From positions 1 through 41,132 of the forward strand of contig CAJXKJ010000026.1 of NCBI GenBank assembly GCA_913055605.1: a stretch of 41,132 nt of DNA, in the 5' to 3' direction. The position numbers and the translations under genes are program-made. Shown piece after piece: positions 16,580 to 27,654 of the stretch. A model generated the notes under the pieces. The model had not been told where the DNA came from. It searched no databases and saw only the letters and a list, made by a program, of their open reading frames with translations. How positions within the stretch are numbered: the first letter of the stretch is position 1; each line of letters opens with the position of its first letter. This DNA is from an uncultured Euryhalocaulis sp. Its GTDB lineage: Bacteria; Pseudomonadota; Alphaproteobacteria; Caulobacterales; Maricaulaceae.

Positions 16580-17197
16580 TCAGTTGCCGGTATAGTCCGG
16601 GTTCGCCTCCAGCCAGGTCGGCGTCGGCGCGTCCTCCCACATATGGCGCACCGGATTGTCCTGTCCGCTCGCCGCGCGGCGGGCCAGGCCCTCGTTGAAG
16701 ATTTCCCGGCTCGCGAAATACCAGCGCCCGTCGATCTTCACGTATTTGTCCTCGGAATGGCCGAAATAGCCGATCTCGGTGCGCCGCTCGGGATTGGCGT
16801 TGTCGGCCTGCACCCATTCGGCGACGCCCTCGGCGCTCAGCCCGTCCGGCGCGACCTCCAGCACCAGGTTCGTGATGTTGTGCTGATAGCGGCTCGGCCG
16901 CACCCCGTCCTCGGGGTCGGGCACGAAGCCGCTGGCGAATTCGACGATGGCGTCCCGCCCGTCTTCCCGCCCGTTGCCGTGCACCAGAACCCCGTCCTCG
17001 GTGAACAGCGCGCCATAGCCCTCGGCGTCGTTGAAATCGACCGCCAGGGCGTAGCGGCCCAGCAAATCCTCGATCTGGGCGCGGTCCTCGGCGTATCCGG
17101 CGCGGTACATCGGCGGATCGCTGGCCAGGGAGACGCCGGCCGCGCCCGCGACCGCCCCGGCCGCCGCGCCGGCTGCTGCGATAAAGAGTGCGCGCAT
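16580..17197 (-). CDS. Secreted NTF2/SnoaL-like protein B
   Basis: A 205-residue paralogue of the downstream gene with an alanine-rich signal peptide or anchor (about 1-25, MRALFIAAAGAAAGAVAGAA). The domain aligns with copy A: AQIEDLLGRYALAVDFNDAEGYGALFTEDGVLVHGNG, HNITNLVLEVAPDGLSAEGVAEW, and YVKIDGRWYFASREIFNEG. GGAGGAAAAC precedes the ATG. Both copies end with a similar tyrosine/asparagine-rich tail. The substrate is unknown. The tandem pair has a 92-base gap and may be co-transcribed. Confidence 0.82.
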   Translation of the reverse strand: MRALFIAAAGAAAGAVAGAAGVSLASDPPMYRAGYAEDRAQIEDLLGRYALAVDFNDAEGYGALFTEDGVLVHGNGREDGRDAIVEFASGFVPDPEDGVRPSRYQHNITNLVLEVAPDGLSAEGVAEWVQADNANPERRTEIGYFGHSEDKYVKIDGRWYFASREIFNEGLARRAASGQDNPVRHMWEDAPTPTWLEANPDYTGN

Positions 17198-17308
17198 GCC
17201 GTTTTCCTCCTCGGGATTTCTCGTTGGGAGGGAATCTGGGCGCTGGCCTGACTGGCGTCCAGTTAAGCCGCGGTCACATTGCCGCGCGCGCCTGGCGGGT
17301 TGCGCCCC

Positions 17309-17812
17309 TTAGCAGGTCGCGCCCGTGCAATCGGCCCGGCTCATCGCCTCGCGATAGCGCGGGCTCAGCTGGCGCAGCATGGAGGCCAGCAGGGTCAGAT
17401 CCGCGTCCGGGCTCTCCACGGTCTCCGGATCGGCTTCGCCGCGCTCCATCTGCAGCGCGGCCAGCGCATTGGCCGCCCGGCTGCCGGAGCGGCAGTGCAG
17501 CGCCACCTTCCCCTCCGCGCCGTCCAGCGCCTCGCCCAGCGCCTCGGTGATCTTCGGGCTGGGCGCGGCGCTGTCGAACGGGATGGAGACGTAATTCATG
17601 CCCAGCGCCCGCACCGCCTCGGCCTCGTCATAGTCCAGCTCTTCCATCTCGGCCGGGGTGCGCATGTTCACCACCGTGGTCACGCCGTCGGCCTTCCACT
17701 GCTCCAGCTGGGCGCGGTCGGGCTGGGCGGCGATATCGGCGATCTCCTGCGCGAAGGCCGGCGGGGCGAGCAGCGCCAGCAGCGTGGCGATAAGGGCGGT
17801 CAGGGCTTTCAT
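17309..17812 (-). CDS. Secreted Blh/DUF442-type phosphatase-like protein
   Basis: A 167-residue protein with a signal peptide (MKALTALIATLLALLAPPAFA, then QEIAD). The rest matches the beta-lactamase hydrolase-like (DUF442, DSP-like) domain: a D-rich loop VVNMRTPAEMEELDYDEAEAVRALGMNYVSIPFD, then the phosphatase-type signature HCRSGSRAANALAAL (C-x4-R). This domain is usually cytoplasmic and often linked to persulfide dioxygenase-type metallohydrolases; here it is exported and alone. Two extra cysteines lie in the last five residues (DCTGATC). Phosphatase activity is inferred only from the motif. Confidence 0.8.
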   Translation of the reverse strand: MKALTALIATLLALLAPPAFAQEIADIAAQPDRAQLEQWKADGVTTVVNMRTPAEMEELDYDEAEAVRALGMNYVSIPFDSAAPSPKITEALGEALDGAEGKVALHCRSGSRAANALAALQMERGEADPETVESPDADLTLLASMLRQLSPRYREAMSRADCTGATC

Positions 17813-17842
17813 AACGGGCCTCCGTCTGGGGCGTGTTGGGGG

Positions 17843-18796
17843 CTACAGGATCGACGAACGGTCGATGATCTCGCGCGCCGCGCGCGCGGTCTCGCCGAGC
17901 GGGACGACCTCCCATGTCTCCAGCCGCCCGGCGAAGGGCCTGATATAATCCCGCTGCTGCAGCGCGCGGTAAAGACGGGCGAACTTTCCGTCATGGCCCG
18001 CCACGGGCAGGGTCAGCACCGGCTTCCCCGCCGTCGCCGCTTCGGTCAGCATATTGGTCGAATCCCGCGTCACCAGAACCGCATCCGCCGCCGCCAGGAA
18101 GGCGAAATAGGGATTGTCGCCTTCCCCGTCATAGACCCACACGCCCGGATCGTCCGCGCGCGCGGCCAGCATGGCGCGCACCGGCTCCGGCGTGCGGCGC
18201 GAGGCGGTGATCATCAGCGACACGCCCTGCGCGCGCAGGCCGTCCAGCGCCTCCGACAGCGCGCTCTGGCACGCCGCGTCCAGCCGGTGGCGTTTCGAGG
18301 CACCCCCCACCAGCACTGCCGCGCGCGGGCGGGGCAGGGCCGCCAGCCGGTCGGCGAACTGCACCCGCGCGGCGTTCAGAAGCTCGGCGCTGACCCGGTT
18401 GGGGGAGCCCAGAATGGGCGCGACATTGGCCCCCAGCAGGCCGTCATGCTCCGGCGGGATCACCAGGTCGAATTTCTTCGGATCAATGCGCGGGTCCTGG
18501 ACCTGGACCACGAAGGTCTGGCCGCGCGACCAGCGCCGCATGGCGGCGGAGGCCGGAATGGTCCGCCGGCCGCAGGCGATCCACAGATTGGGCCAGGGCG
18601 GGTTCAGCGCCGGATCGTGCGAAAACCCCATCCGCTCGGCCAGCCCGGCCCAGCCGCGCGAGGTCGCCACCACGCGCTCCTCGATCCGCAGCGGCGCGGC
18701 GCGGGCCACCGCCTCGGCCAGGCCCAAGGCCTGATTGCGAATGCCCGCGCGTCCGTCATGCACGGCCCAGCAGATTCGGGGCGCTGTCATATCCAT
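17843..18796 (-). CDS. ELM1/GtrOC1-family protein (mitochondrial fission ELM1-like)
   Basis: A 317-residue protein starting at ATG 18796 (MDMTAPRICWAVHDGRAGIRNQALGLAEAVA), or 18790. Longer readings enter the divergent GNAT gene. The family pattern is clear: W-V-HDGRAGIRNQALGLAEA, LWIACGRRTIPASAAMRR, FVVQVQDPRIDPKKFDLVIPPEHDGL, then AVLVGGASKRHRLD and VTRDSTNMLTEAATAGKPVLTLP. The fold is glycosyltransferase GT-B-like and bacterial members are thought to act in envelope glycan synthesis; ELM1 in plants affects mitochondrial fission. The role here is uncertain. The secreted phosphatase gene follows on the same strand 30 bases away. Confidence 0.88.
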   Translation of the reverse strand: MDMTAPRICWAVHDGRAGIRNQALGLAEAVARAAPLRIEERVVATSRGWAGLAERMGFSHDPALNPPWPNLWIACGRRTIPASAAMRRWSRGQTFVVQVQDPRIDPKKFDLVIPPEHDGLLGANVAPILGSPNRVSAELLNAARVQFADRLAALPRPRAAVLVGGASKRHRLDAACQSALSEALDGLRAQGVSLMITASRRTPEPVRAMLAARADDPGVWVYDGEGDNPYFAFLAAADAVLVTRDSTNMLTEAATAGKPVLTLPVAGHDGKFARLYRALQQRDYIRPFAGRLETWEVVPLGETARAAREIIDRSSIL

Positions 18797-18872
18797 GGTT
18801 TCCGCCGCCCGAAGCTGCGCGGTCAAGGGCTGCGGCTTGCACGCGCCGGGCGTGCGGGCGATAGACCGCGCC

Positions 18873-19337
18873 ATGTCCGCCGCCCCGCAACCCGCCGTCC
18901 GCGCGCTCAAGGAAGCCGACCGCGCGGCGTGGGCGCCCCTCTGGGCCGACTATCTGGTCTTCTACAGCACCGAGCTGGACCCCGCCGTCACCGACGCCAC
19001 CTGGCGGCGCGTCACACAGCCTGACGGGGAGCTGCATGGCCTGGGCGCGTTCGGGGATGACGGGGCGCTGCTGGGCTTCGCGCTCTATTTCTTCCATCCG
19101 GGCACCTGGACGGTGAAGTCGCGCTGCTATCTGGAGGATCTGTTCGTGGCCGACGCCGCGCGCGGGCGCGGCGCGGGTCGCGCGCTGCTGGAGGCGGTGT
19201 TCGCCGAGGCCGACGCCGCGGGCGCGGAACAGGTCTACTGGCAGACCGACGAGGACAACGCCCGCGCCCGGGCGCTCTACGACCGGGTCGGGACGCTGAC
19301 CGAATACGTGAAATACAAGCGGGACGCGAAGGCCTGA
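18873..19337 (+). CDS. GNAT family N-acetyltransferase
   Basis: A 154-residue protein started at ATG 18873 (MSAAPQPAVRALKEADRAAW). The acetyl-CoA-binding motif is LEDLFVADAARGRGAGRALLEAVFAEA, with RGRGAG as the pyrophosphate loop, followed by QVYWQTDEDNARARALYDRVG (motif B), typical of the AAC/spermidine acetyltransferase-like branch. The acceptor substrate is unknown. It is divergent from the ELM1-like gene with a 76-base gap and converges on greA. Confidence 0.9.
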   Translation: MSAAPQPAVRALKEADRAAWAPLWADYLVFYSTELDPAVTDATWRRVTQPDGELHGLGAFGDDGALLGFALYFFHPGTWTVKSRCYLEDLFVADAARGRGAGRALLEAVFAEADAAGAEQVYWQTDEDNARARALYDRVGTLTEYVKYKRDAKA

Positions 19338-19351
19338 CAGGCCGCCGGACT

Positions 19352-19825
19352 TTATTTCCAGCGGACCTTCAGGATTTCATAGGCGCGGGCCCCGCCGGGG
19401 GCGGCGACCTCGACCGAATCCCCGACCTCCTTGCCGATCAGCGCGCGCGCGATCGGGGAGGTGATGGAGATCTTGCCTTCCTTCACGTCGGCCTCGTCCT
19501 CGCCGACGATCTTGTAGACGGACTCCTCTTCGGAATCCTCGTCCACCAGCGTGACGGTCGCGCCGAATTTGACGGTTTTGCCGGACAGTTTGGACACGTC
19601 GATGACGTCCGCGCGGGCGAGCTTGTCCTCGAGTTCCGCCACGCGGCCCTCGATCCAGCCCTGGCGCTCCTTGGCGGCGTGGTATTCGGCGTTTTCCGAC
19701 AGGTCGCCATGGTCGCGCGCCTCGGAAATCGCCTGGATCACCGCCGGGCGCTCCTCGCTCTTGAGTCGTTTCAGTTCAGCATCGAGGGCGTCATGGCCCT
19801 CGGCCGTCATAGGAATCTTCTGCAT
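19352..19825 (-). CDS. greA: Transcription elongation factor GreA
   Basis: A 157-residue protein, [27 protein letters not shown]. The N-terminal coiled coil has the tip acidic residues in [21 protein letters not shown] (D41 and E44-type). The C-terminal FKBP-like domain has [26 protein letters not shown] and [18 protein letters not shown]. GreA enters the RNA polymerase secondary channel and stimulates cleavage of backtracked transcripts. It is monocistronic, with a good promoter and a 5' leader hairpin. Confidence 0.98.
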   Translation of the reverse strand: MQKIPMTAEGHDALDAELKRLKSEERPAVIQAISEARDHGDLSENAEYHAAKERQGWIEGRVAELEDKLARADVIDVSKLSGKTVKFGATVTLVDEDSEEESVYKIVGEDEADVKEGKISITSPIARALIGKEVGDSVEVAAPGGARAYEILKVRWK

Positions 19826-19846
19826 TCGGAAAACCGTCTTTTGAAC

Positions 19847-19869
19847 CCGCCATAAGGACTTACTGGCGG
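19847..19869 (-). promoter_or_regulatory. Stem-loop in the greA leader
   Basis: On the plus strand CCGCCATAAG (19847-19856) pairs with CTTA-C-TGGCGG (19859-19869), ten base pairs with one bulged base and a two-base turn. With a start near 19875 this would form right at the 5' end of the greA mRNA. Confidence 0.5.
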
Positions 19870-19881
19870 CTAGACCGGGAA

Positions 19882-19910
19882 AGATTAGGTACGCCGACGC
19901 CCGCTTTCAA
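19882..19910 (-). promoter_or_regulatory. Candidate greA promoter
   Basis: Minus-strand TTGAAA (19910-19905), 17-base spacer, TAATCT (19887-19882). Both boxes are good matches to a housekeeping promoter and the spacing is ideal. It sits in the short gap after the glycosyltransferase stop at 19915 and would give a leader of about 50 bases. Confidence 0.65.
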
Positions 19911-19914
19911 GATG

Positions 19915-20642
19915 TCAGCGCCAGTGTTCGTTGATCCAGGGGCTGGGCCGGACGTGTTTATAGAACCGCTTGTGGACAGGGGCCGGCCAGCGGCCCTCCG
20001 CGGCGGCGTCCTGGTCCGGCTGGCCCGTAAACGCCACGATCCGGGCGTCCGAAGGCAGGCGCGGGGCCCGCACCCAGTTCAGCGGGAAGGGCGGCACGAT
20101 GGAGTGTTTGAAACTGAGACACCATTCGGCGGGCCAGTAAACCTGCGGGATGGTGTCCGAAATATATTGCTGCTCGATCCGCCAGCGGCCCAGAACCGCG
20201 TCGGGATCGGAATCGAACCGTTCGAAAATCTCGGAATACCGCCCGACGGGGATCCGGAAACAGGACGTATTGCCCACGCCCTTGCCCTTCTGGGTCCAGT
20301 TCTCGATCACGCAATACTCGCCGGGGCGGTAGGCGAAGAAATCGTCCAGCGGCCCGGTGATCAACAGATCGAGATCGAGCGCCAGCACGTCCCCCTCCGC
20401 GATGTCGGCCAGCGGCGCCCGCCACAGCGACAGCTTGCGCCACGGCGTCCAGGCGACGCGCTGGGGGATATTGATCGGGGGCAGGGGCCAGGCCTCGACC
20501 CCGGGGTCCAGCCCCGCCCGGTCGTCGGTGAAACAGATGAAGCGCAGATCGCCGGCGGTGTTGCGGCGGGCGGCGGAATACAGACGGTTGGCGAATTCGG
20601 GGCCGTAGCGATCGCCCCATTTCATGCAGACGACCGTCTGCG

Positions 20643-20646
<4 letters not shown>
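19915..20646 (-). CDS. Glycosyltransferase-like protein (GT-A fold, DxD)
   Basis: A 243-residue protein with a GTG start at 20646 inside the carB stop (GTGA). The sequence [25 protein letters not shown], then RFICFTDD and [20 protein letters not shown], with D91-x-D93 as metal-binding DxD, is typical of GT8-like or capsule-associated transferases. Later features are [14 protein letters not shown] and WCLSFKH. There is no signal peptide. Sugar donor and acceptor are unknown. It is the last gene of the carB transcript and is not in a polysaccharide cluster. Confidence 0.75.
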
Positions 20647-23927
<3,281 letters not shown>

Positions 23928-23989
23928 ATCGAGCGCGGCTTGTAACGATTCCTGTACCGGGGGGCTAGGCCTGAATGAAGCTCGCGCCG

Positions 23990-25132
23990 TCAGGCCTTTG
24001 TCGGCTGGAAATCGATGGCCAGTTTCGCGCCCGGTTCGCGCCCCCAGTCCAGCCCCGCGCCGGCCTGTTTGGCCAGCAACGCGATCAGGCGCAGGCCCGT
24101 CCCGGTGTCCGCCGCGCCCTGCGGCAGGCCCGGCCCGCTGTCGGCCAGGGTCAGGCGCCAGCGTCCTTCCTCGGCGGGGCGCAGGCTGATGCTCACCGTG
24201 CCCGCCTCGCCGCCGAAGGCGTGCTTGACGGTATTGGTGATGAATTCGTTCAGGATCAGGCCCAGCGGCCCGGCGATGCGGGTGTCCACGTCCACCCGCT
24301 CCAGATCGGCGTCCAGCCGGATTTCGCCGCTGCCGTCCATCTGCACCAGGCTGCGCGCCAGATCCTCCAGATAGGCCGCCAGGTCCAGCCGGTCGAAGCG
24401 CTGGCCCTGATACAGCTTCTCGTTCAGCTGCCGGATCGTCTCGATCCGGTCACGCAGGCCCGACAGCTTGTCGGCGAATTCCGGCCCGGAGCGCCGCTGC
24501 TCCATGGAGATCAGGCTGCCGACCATCTGCAAATCGTTCTTCACCCGGTGCTGCAGCTCGCGCATCAGCACGTCCTTCTGCTGCACCGCCTCGGTCAGCT
24601 CGCGCGTGCGTTCGTGCCGGTCGATCGCCGCGCCCAGCAGATTGGCGTAGGTGCGCAGGAAATCGACATCGTTCTGGTCGAACTCGCGCGGCTCCTCGCT
24701 GTCCACCTCCAGCACGCCGAACGGCTCCCCGCCCGGCGTGTCGATCAGCACATTGATCAGGCTGGCGACGCCCTGGTTCAGCAGGACGGCGGACACGGAA
24801 AACCGCGTCTCGGTCGCCACGTCATGGGTGATCACCGGCTCGCCCGTTTTCAGGGCGTACCCGGCCGCCGATCCTTTGCCGGCGTCCAGCCGCGCGCTGC
24901 CGACAAAGCCCGGCGTCCAGCCCACGCCCGCCCGCACCAGAAGCTTGTCCTCGCCCGGCATGTATTCCAGCAGCTTGGCTTTCACCCCGCCGCAGCCATG
25001 GGAGACCATGACGCAGGCCTGCTGCAGGATTTCGTTCAAATCGTCGGTGTGCAGCGCCAGCCGCCCGAATTCCGTCAGCGCGTGGCGCTGTCGGACGAGG
25101 TCGTCGCGGATGTCTTGCGGCGCGTCGGTCAT
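23990..25132 (-). CDS. GAF-domain HWE/HisKA_2 sensor histidine kinase
   Basis: A 380-residue cytoplasmic kinase; the ATG is at 25132, preceded by an in-frame TTG. A GAF domain spans about 20-170 ([46 protein letters not shown]). The HisKA_2 box [19 protein letters not shown] holds H195, followed by an ATPase domain with [15 protein letters not shown] and [10 protein letters not shown], then [13 protein letters not shown]. This class is frequent in alphaproteobacteria and often feeds the general stress response (PhyR) or light/redox signalling. No receiver gene is adjacent, so the partner is unlinked. It lies 62 bases upstream of carB on the same strand. Confidence 0.9.
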   Translation of the reverse strand: MTDAPQDIRDDLVRQRHALTEFGRLALHTDDLNEILQQACVMVSHGCGGVKAKLLEYMPGEDKLLVRAGVGWTPGFVGSARLDAGKGSAAGYALKTGEPVITHDVATETRFSVSAVLLNQGVASLINVLIDTPGGEPFGVLEVDSEEPREFDQNDVDFLRTYANLLGAAIDRHERTRELTEAVQQKDVLMRELQHRVKNDLQMVGSLISMEQRRSGPEFADKLSGLRDRIETIRQLNEKLYQGQRFDRLDLAAYLEDLARSLVQMDGSGEIRLDADLERVDVDTRIAGPLGLILNEFITNTVKHAFGGEAGTVSISLRPAEEGRWRLTLADSGPGLPQGAADTGTGLRLIALLAKQAGAGLDWGREPGAKLAIDFQPTKA

Positions 25133-25228
25133 GTGCAAAATGTCAAAAAGCGTTTTGTAGCGCTGCAGAACGCCGCGCCGCCCGCCGCCATTGTGCCTTG
25201 CGCCCCCGAAAGGGTCCAGAACCTGGGT

Positions 25229-27535
25229 TTAGAAGCGCACGGACAAATCCGCCCAGCCCATCAGCTCTTCCGGCGCCCCGGCGATATGGCCCGGATCGTC
25301 GACATAGCGGGCCGCCGCGCGCACGAAGATCGTGTCGCTGGCGCGCCAGCGCAGGGCCGATTCCAGCCCCGTCTCGCGCCCCGACGGCGTCAACCCGGCG
25401 TTGCGCAGCTCGTACAGCGTCGATCCGTCCGCCGCCGACCGCACCGGCACGTTCAGCGCCACCGATCCGCCCTCCGCGCGCAGCGACTGGTTCAGCGCAA
25501 AGCCCAGCGTCACGTCATCGGACAGCGCCCGCTCGACGCCCAGCGACCAGGCGCTGGCCCAGGGCTGGTCGATCACGTCCAGCCCAAGGGAATCGGCCAG
25601 ATTGGCCTGCATCACCTCGCCGCGCGCCCGGCCGCGCCAGCCCAGCGCCAGCGGCCCGGTCCATTCCAGCGCGGCGAAGCGGTTGGTGACGTCGTCCGTC
25701 CCGCCCAGCCGCGCGGCCAGCGACCCGCCCATGGCGGAATCGTCCTCGCGCACCGCGCCGGCCTCGAAGGCGACGAATTGCGATCCGAAATGACGCCCGA
25801 CCGACATCGCGCTCAGCGCCCCGGAATCCAGCGATGCGCGGAAGCCGACCCGCCACCGGCCCATGTCATAGGCGCCGAAGGCCCAGCGGTCGGACTCGGC
25901 CAGCGCCCCGGCCGCCCCGGACTCGTCCTGGAAGCTCAGCATGCCGATGGCCGGCGTCGACCCGCCCGGCGCGCTGGATTCGCTGGCGAAGCCGAACTCC
26001 GCGCCGCCGAAGCGGAAGGTCGCCCCGCCGCTGAAATCGCGGTCCGGCCCCATGCCGAAATTGGACGGCGGCGGCCGGTTGTCGTTCCAGCGCAGCACGG
26101 CCTCGCCGCCCGGCGCCGCGGCGCGGGCGCTGTGGCGCCGGTTGGATTCGGCCAGCGACCGAAAGCGGCCGATCGCGCCTGATGTCGGCTGCGCCTGCGG
26201 CGGCCGCGCGGTGAAGGCGCGCTGATAGGAATCGCGGAACATCAGCCCGTCGAACGCCGCTGAATGATTGATCCAGTCGCCGAAGGCGCCGGACGCCGGG
26301 GCGAACGTGGTCTCCAGGCCGACGTTCACGCCTTCGCCCGGCCCGGCCACGGTCTGCCCGGCGGGCGCCAGTGTCACGCTGGCCGTCCCGACGGGGGAAA
26401 ACGCCGCCTGCAGATTGATCAGGCCGCGCCCATAGATGATGTCCGTTCCCGCGTCGCCCAGATCGGTCGCGGTCTCCAGCAGCAGGGCGACCGCCGCCTG
26501 CGGCGTCAGATTCGGGAAAGCGTCCAGCAGCAGCGCCACCGATCCCGCGACGAAGGGCGTGGCCAGCGACGTGCCGGTGGCCAGGCGGTAATCGCCGTCA
26601 TTGAATGTGGTCAGCACGCCGTCGCCGACATTGCCGTTGGTGCCGCCCGGCGCGACCAGGAAATAGTCGCGCGAGGCGCCGGCGAAATTCGATCCGCCGA
26701 TCTGGTTGCTCTGGTCGACGCCGCCGACGGCCAGAACCAGGCCCTGGGCCAGCGGATCGCCCGCGAAACTGGCCGGCGCGCTCGGATTGTCGCTCGGCGT
26801 CTCGTCGGTTTCGACATTGCCCGCGGCGGCCACCACGACCACGCCGGCCTGCGCGGCGCGGATCATGGCGTTGCGCAGCGTGCCGGTCAGCGCATCGCTG
26901 CCGCCCAGCGAGATATTGATGACGTCCGCGCCGGAGCTGACCGCATAGTCGATGGCCTCGGCGATCTTGGTCGTGGAGAAGGAACAGCCGCCGGTCTCGC
27001 CGCAGCTGTCGGGCGCGTCGGCGCGCAGCACCATCAGCGAGGAATCGTAGGCGATCCCGTGCATCCGGGAATTGTCCTTGCGCGCGCCCAAGACGCCGGC
27101 GACCAGCGTGCCGTGATAGTCGGTGTCCTCGATCGTCCCGCGGTCGGGATACATGTCCTTGGACAGGGCGCTGATCGTCCCGGCGGTGAATTCCGGATGG
27201 TCGGTGTCGATCCCGGTGTCCAGGATCGCGATCGTCTTGCCCGCGCCGGTGCCGCCATTGGCGTAGGCGTAGTGCGCGTTCACCCGGTCCAGCCCGCTGC
27301 GCGGCGCGCCGTTGGAAAAGCCCAGGAACTCCGCCGTGATGAAGGTCGACGGATCGGCCGCCGGCGGGGGCGGCGGGGGCGGAGGAGGCGGCGGCGGGGG
27401 CGGCGAGGCCGGGACCACATTCACCGGCGGCAGGCCGGCATTGCCGCTCGATCCCCCTCCGCCGCCGCCGCAGGCCCCGATCAACAGGGCCGCCAAAGAC
27501 GGCGCGACAAGCTTCAGGCAGGATCGATTCATCAT
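25229..27535 (-). CDS. S8 (subtilisin-like) serine protease lipoprotein with C-terminal beta-rich domain
   Basis: A 768-residue protein from ATG 27535 (or 27532). The lipobox LIGAC puts the lipidated cysteine at about 22, followed by poly-Gly and then about 14 consecutive prolines (about 44-59). The peptidase S8 domain follows: Asp in AILDTGIDTDH (about 106), His in DYHGTLVAGVLGA (about 141), oxyanion Asn in AAAGN (about 240) and Ser in GTSLATPFVAG (about 323). The last 380 residues are rich in alternating strands (ATFRFGGAEFGFA, WRVGFRASLD, DVTLGFALNQSLR) and end in phenylalanine, as in outer-membrane barrels and autotransporters. It is probably exposed at the outer membrane; substrates are unknown. 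Confidence 0.85.
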   Translation of the reverse strand: MMNRSCLKLVAPSLAALLIGACGGGGGGSSGNAGLPPVNVVPASPPPPPPPPPPPPPPAADPSTFITAEFLGFSNGAPRSGLDRVNAHYAYANGGTGAGKTIAILDTGIDTDHPEFTAGTISALSKDMYPDRGTIEDTDYHGTLVAGVLGARKDNSRMHGIAYDSSLMVLRADAPDSCGETGGCSFSTTKIAEAIDYAVSSGADVINISLGGSDALTGTLRNAMIRAAQAGVVVVAAAGNVETDETPSDNPSAPASFAGDPLAQGLVLAVGGVDQSNQIGGSNFAGASRDYFLVAPGGTNGNVGDGVLTTFNDGDYRLATGTSLATPFVAGSVALLLDAFPNLTPQAAVALLLETATDLGDAGTDIIYGRGLINLQAAFSPVGTASVTLAPAGQTVAGPGEGVNVGLETTFAPASGAFGDWINHSAAFDGLMFRDSYQRAFTARPPQAQPTSGAIGRFRSLAESNRRHSARAAAPGGEAVLRWNDNRPPPSNFGMGPDRDFSGGATFRFGGAEFGFASESSAPGGSTPAIGMLSFQDESGAAGALAESDRWAFGAYDMGRWRVGFRASLDSGALSAMSVGRHFGSQFVAFEAGAVREDDSAMGGSLAARLGGTDDVTNRFAALEWTGPLALGWRGRARGEVMQANLADSLGLDVIDQPWASAWSLGVERALSDDVTLGFALNQSLRAEGGSVALNVPVRSAADGSTLYELRNAGLTPSGRETGLESALRWRASDTIFVRAAARYVDDPGHIAGAPEELMGWADLSVRF

Positions 27536-27566
27536 GGAAAACACCAAAACAGCCGCCCTCTGGGCA

Positions 27567-27597
27567 AAAAGCTAGGACGGCGTGTTCTGCGCCGTCC
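27567..27597 (-). terminator. Terminator-like hairpin after the binding-protein gene
   Basis: GGACGGCG (27575-27582) and CGCCGTCC (27590-27597) form an 8-bp stem with a 7-base loop. On the minus strand it is followed by TAGC and then TTTTT. It probably ends the transcript of the gene at 27655-29199 and insulates the S8 protease gene. Confidence 0.7.
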
Positions 27598-27654
27598 ACA
27601 ACCGATAGCTGTCGGTCGTTAACCCACGGATAAGTCAGGCGGTTAACGCCTGGC

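Noticed and set aside
27359-27415. Phase-variable homopolymer in the poly-Pro region of the S8 protease
   Set aside because: Proline codons are mixed CCG/CCC/CCT with no long single-base run, so frameshifting slippage is unlikely; only in-frame change is plausible.
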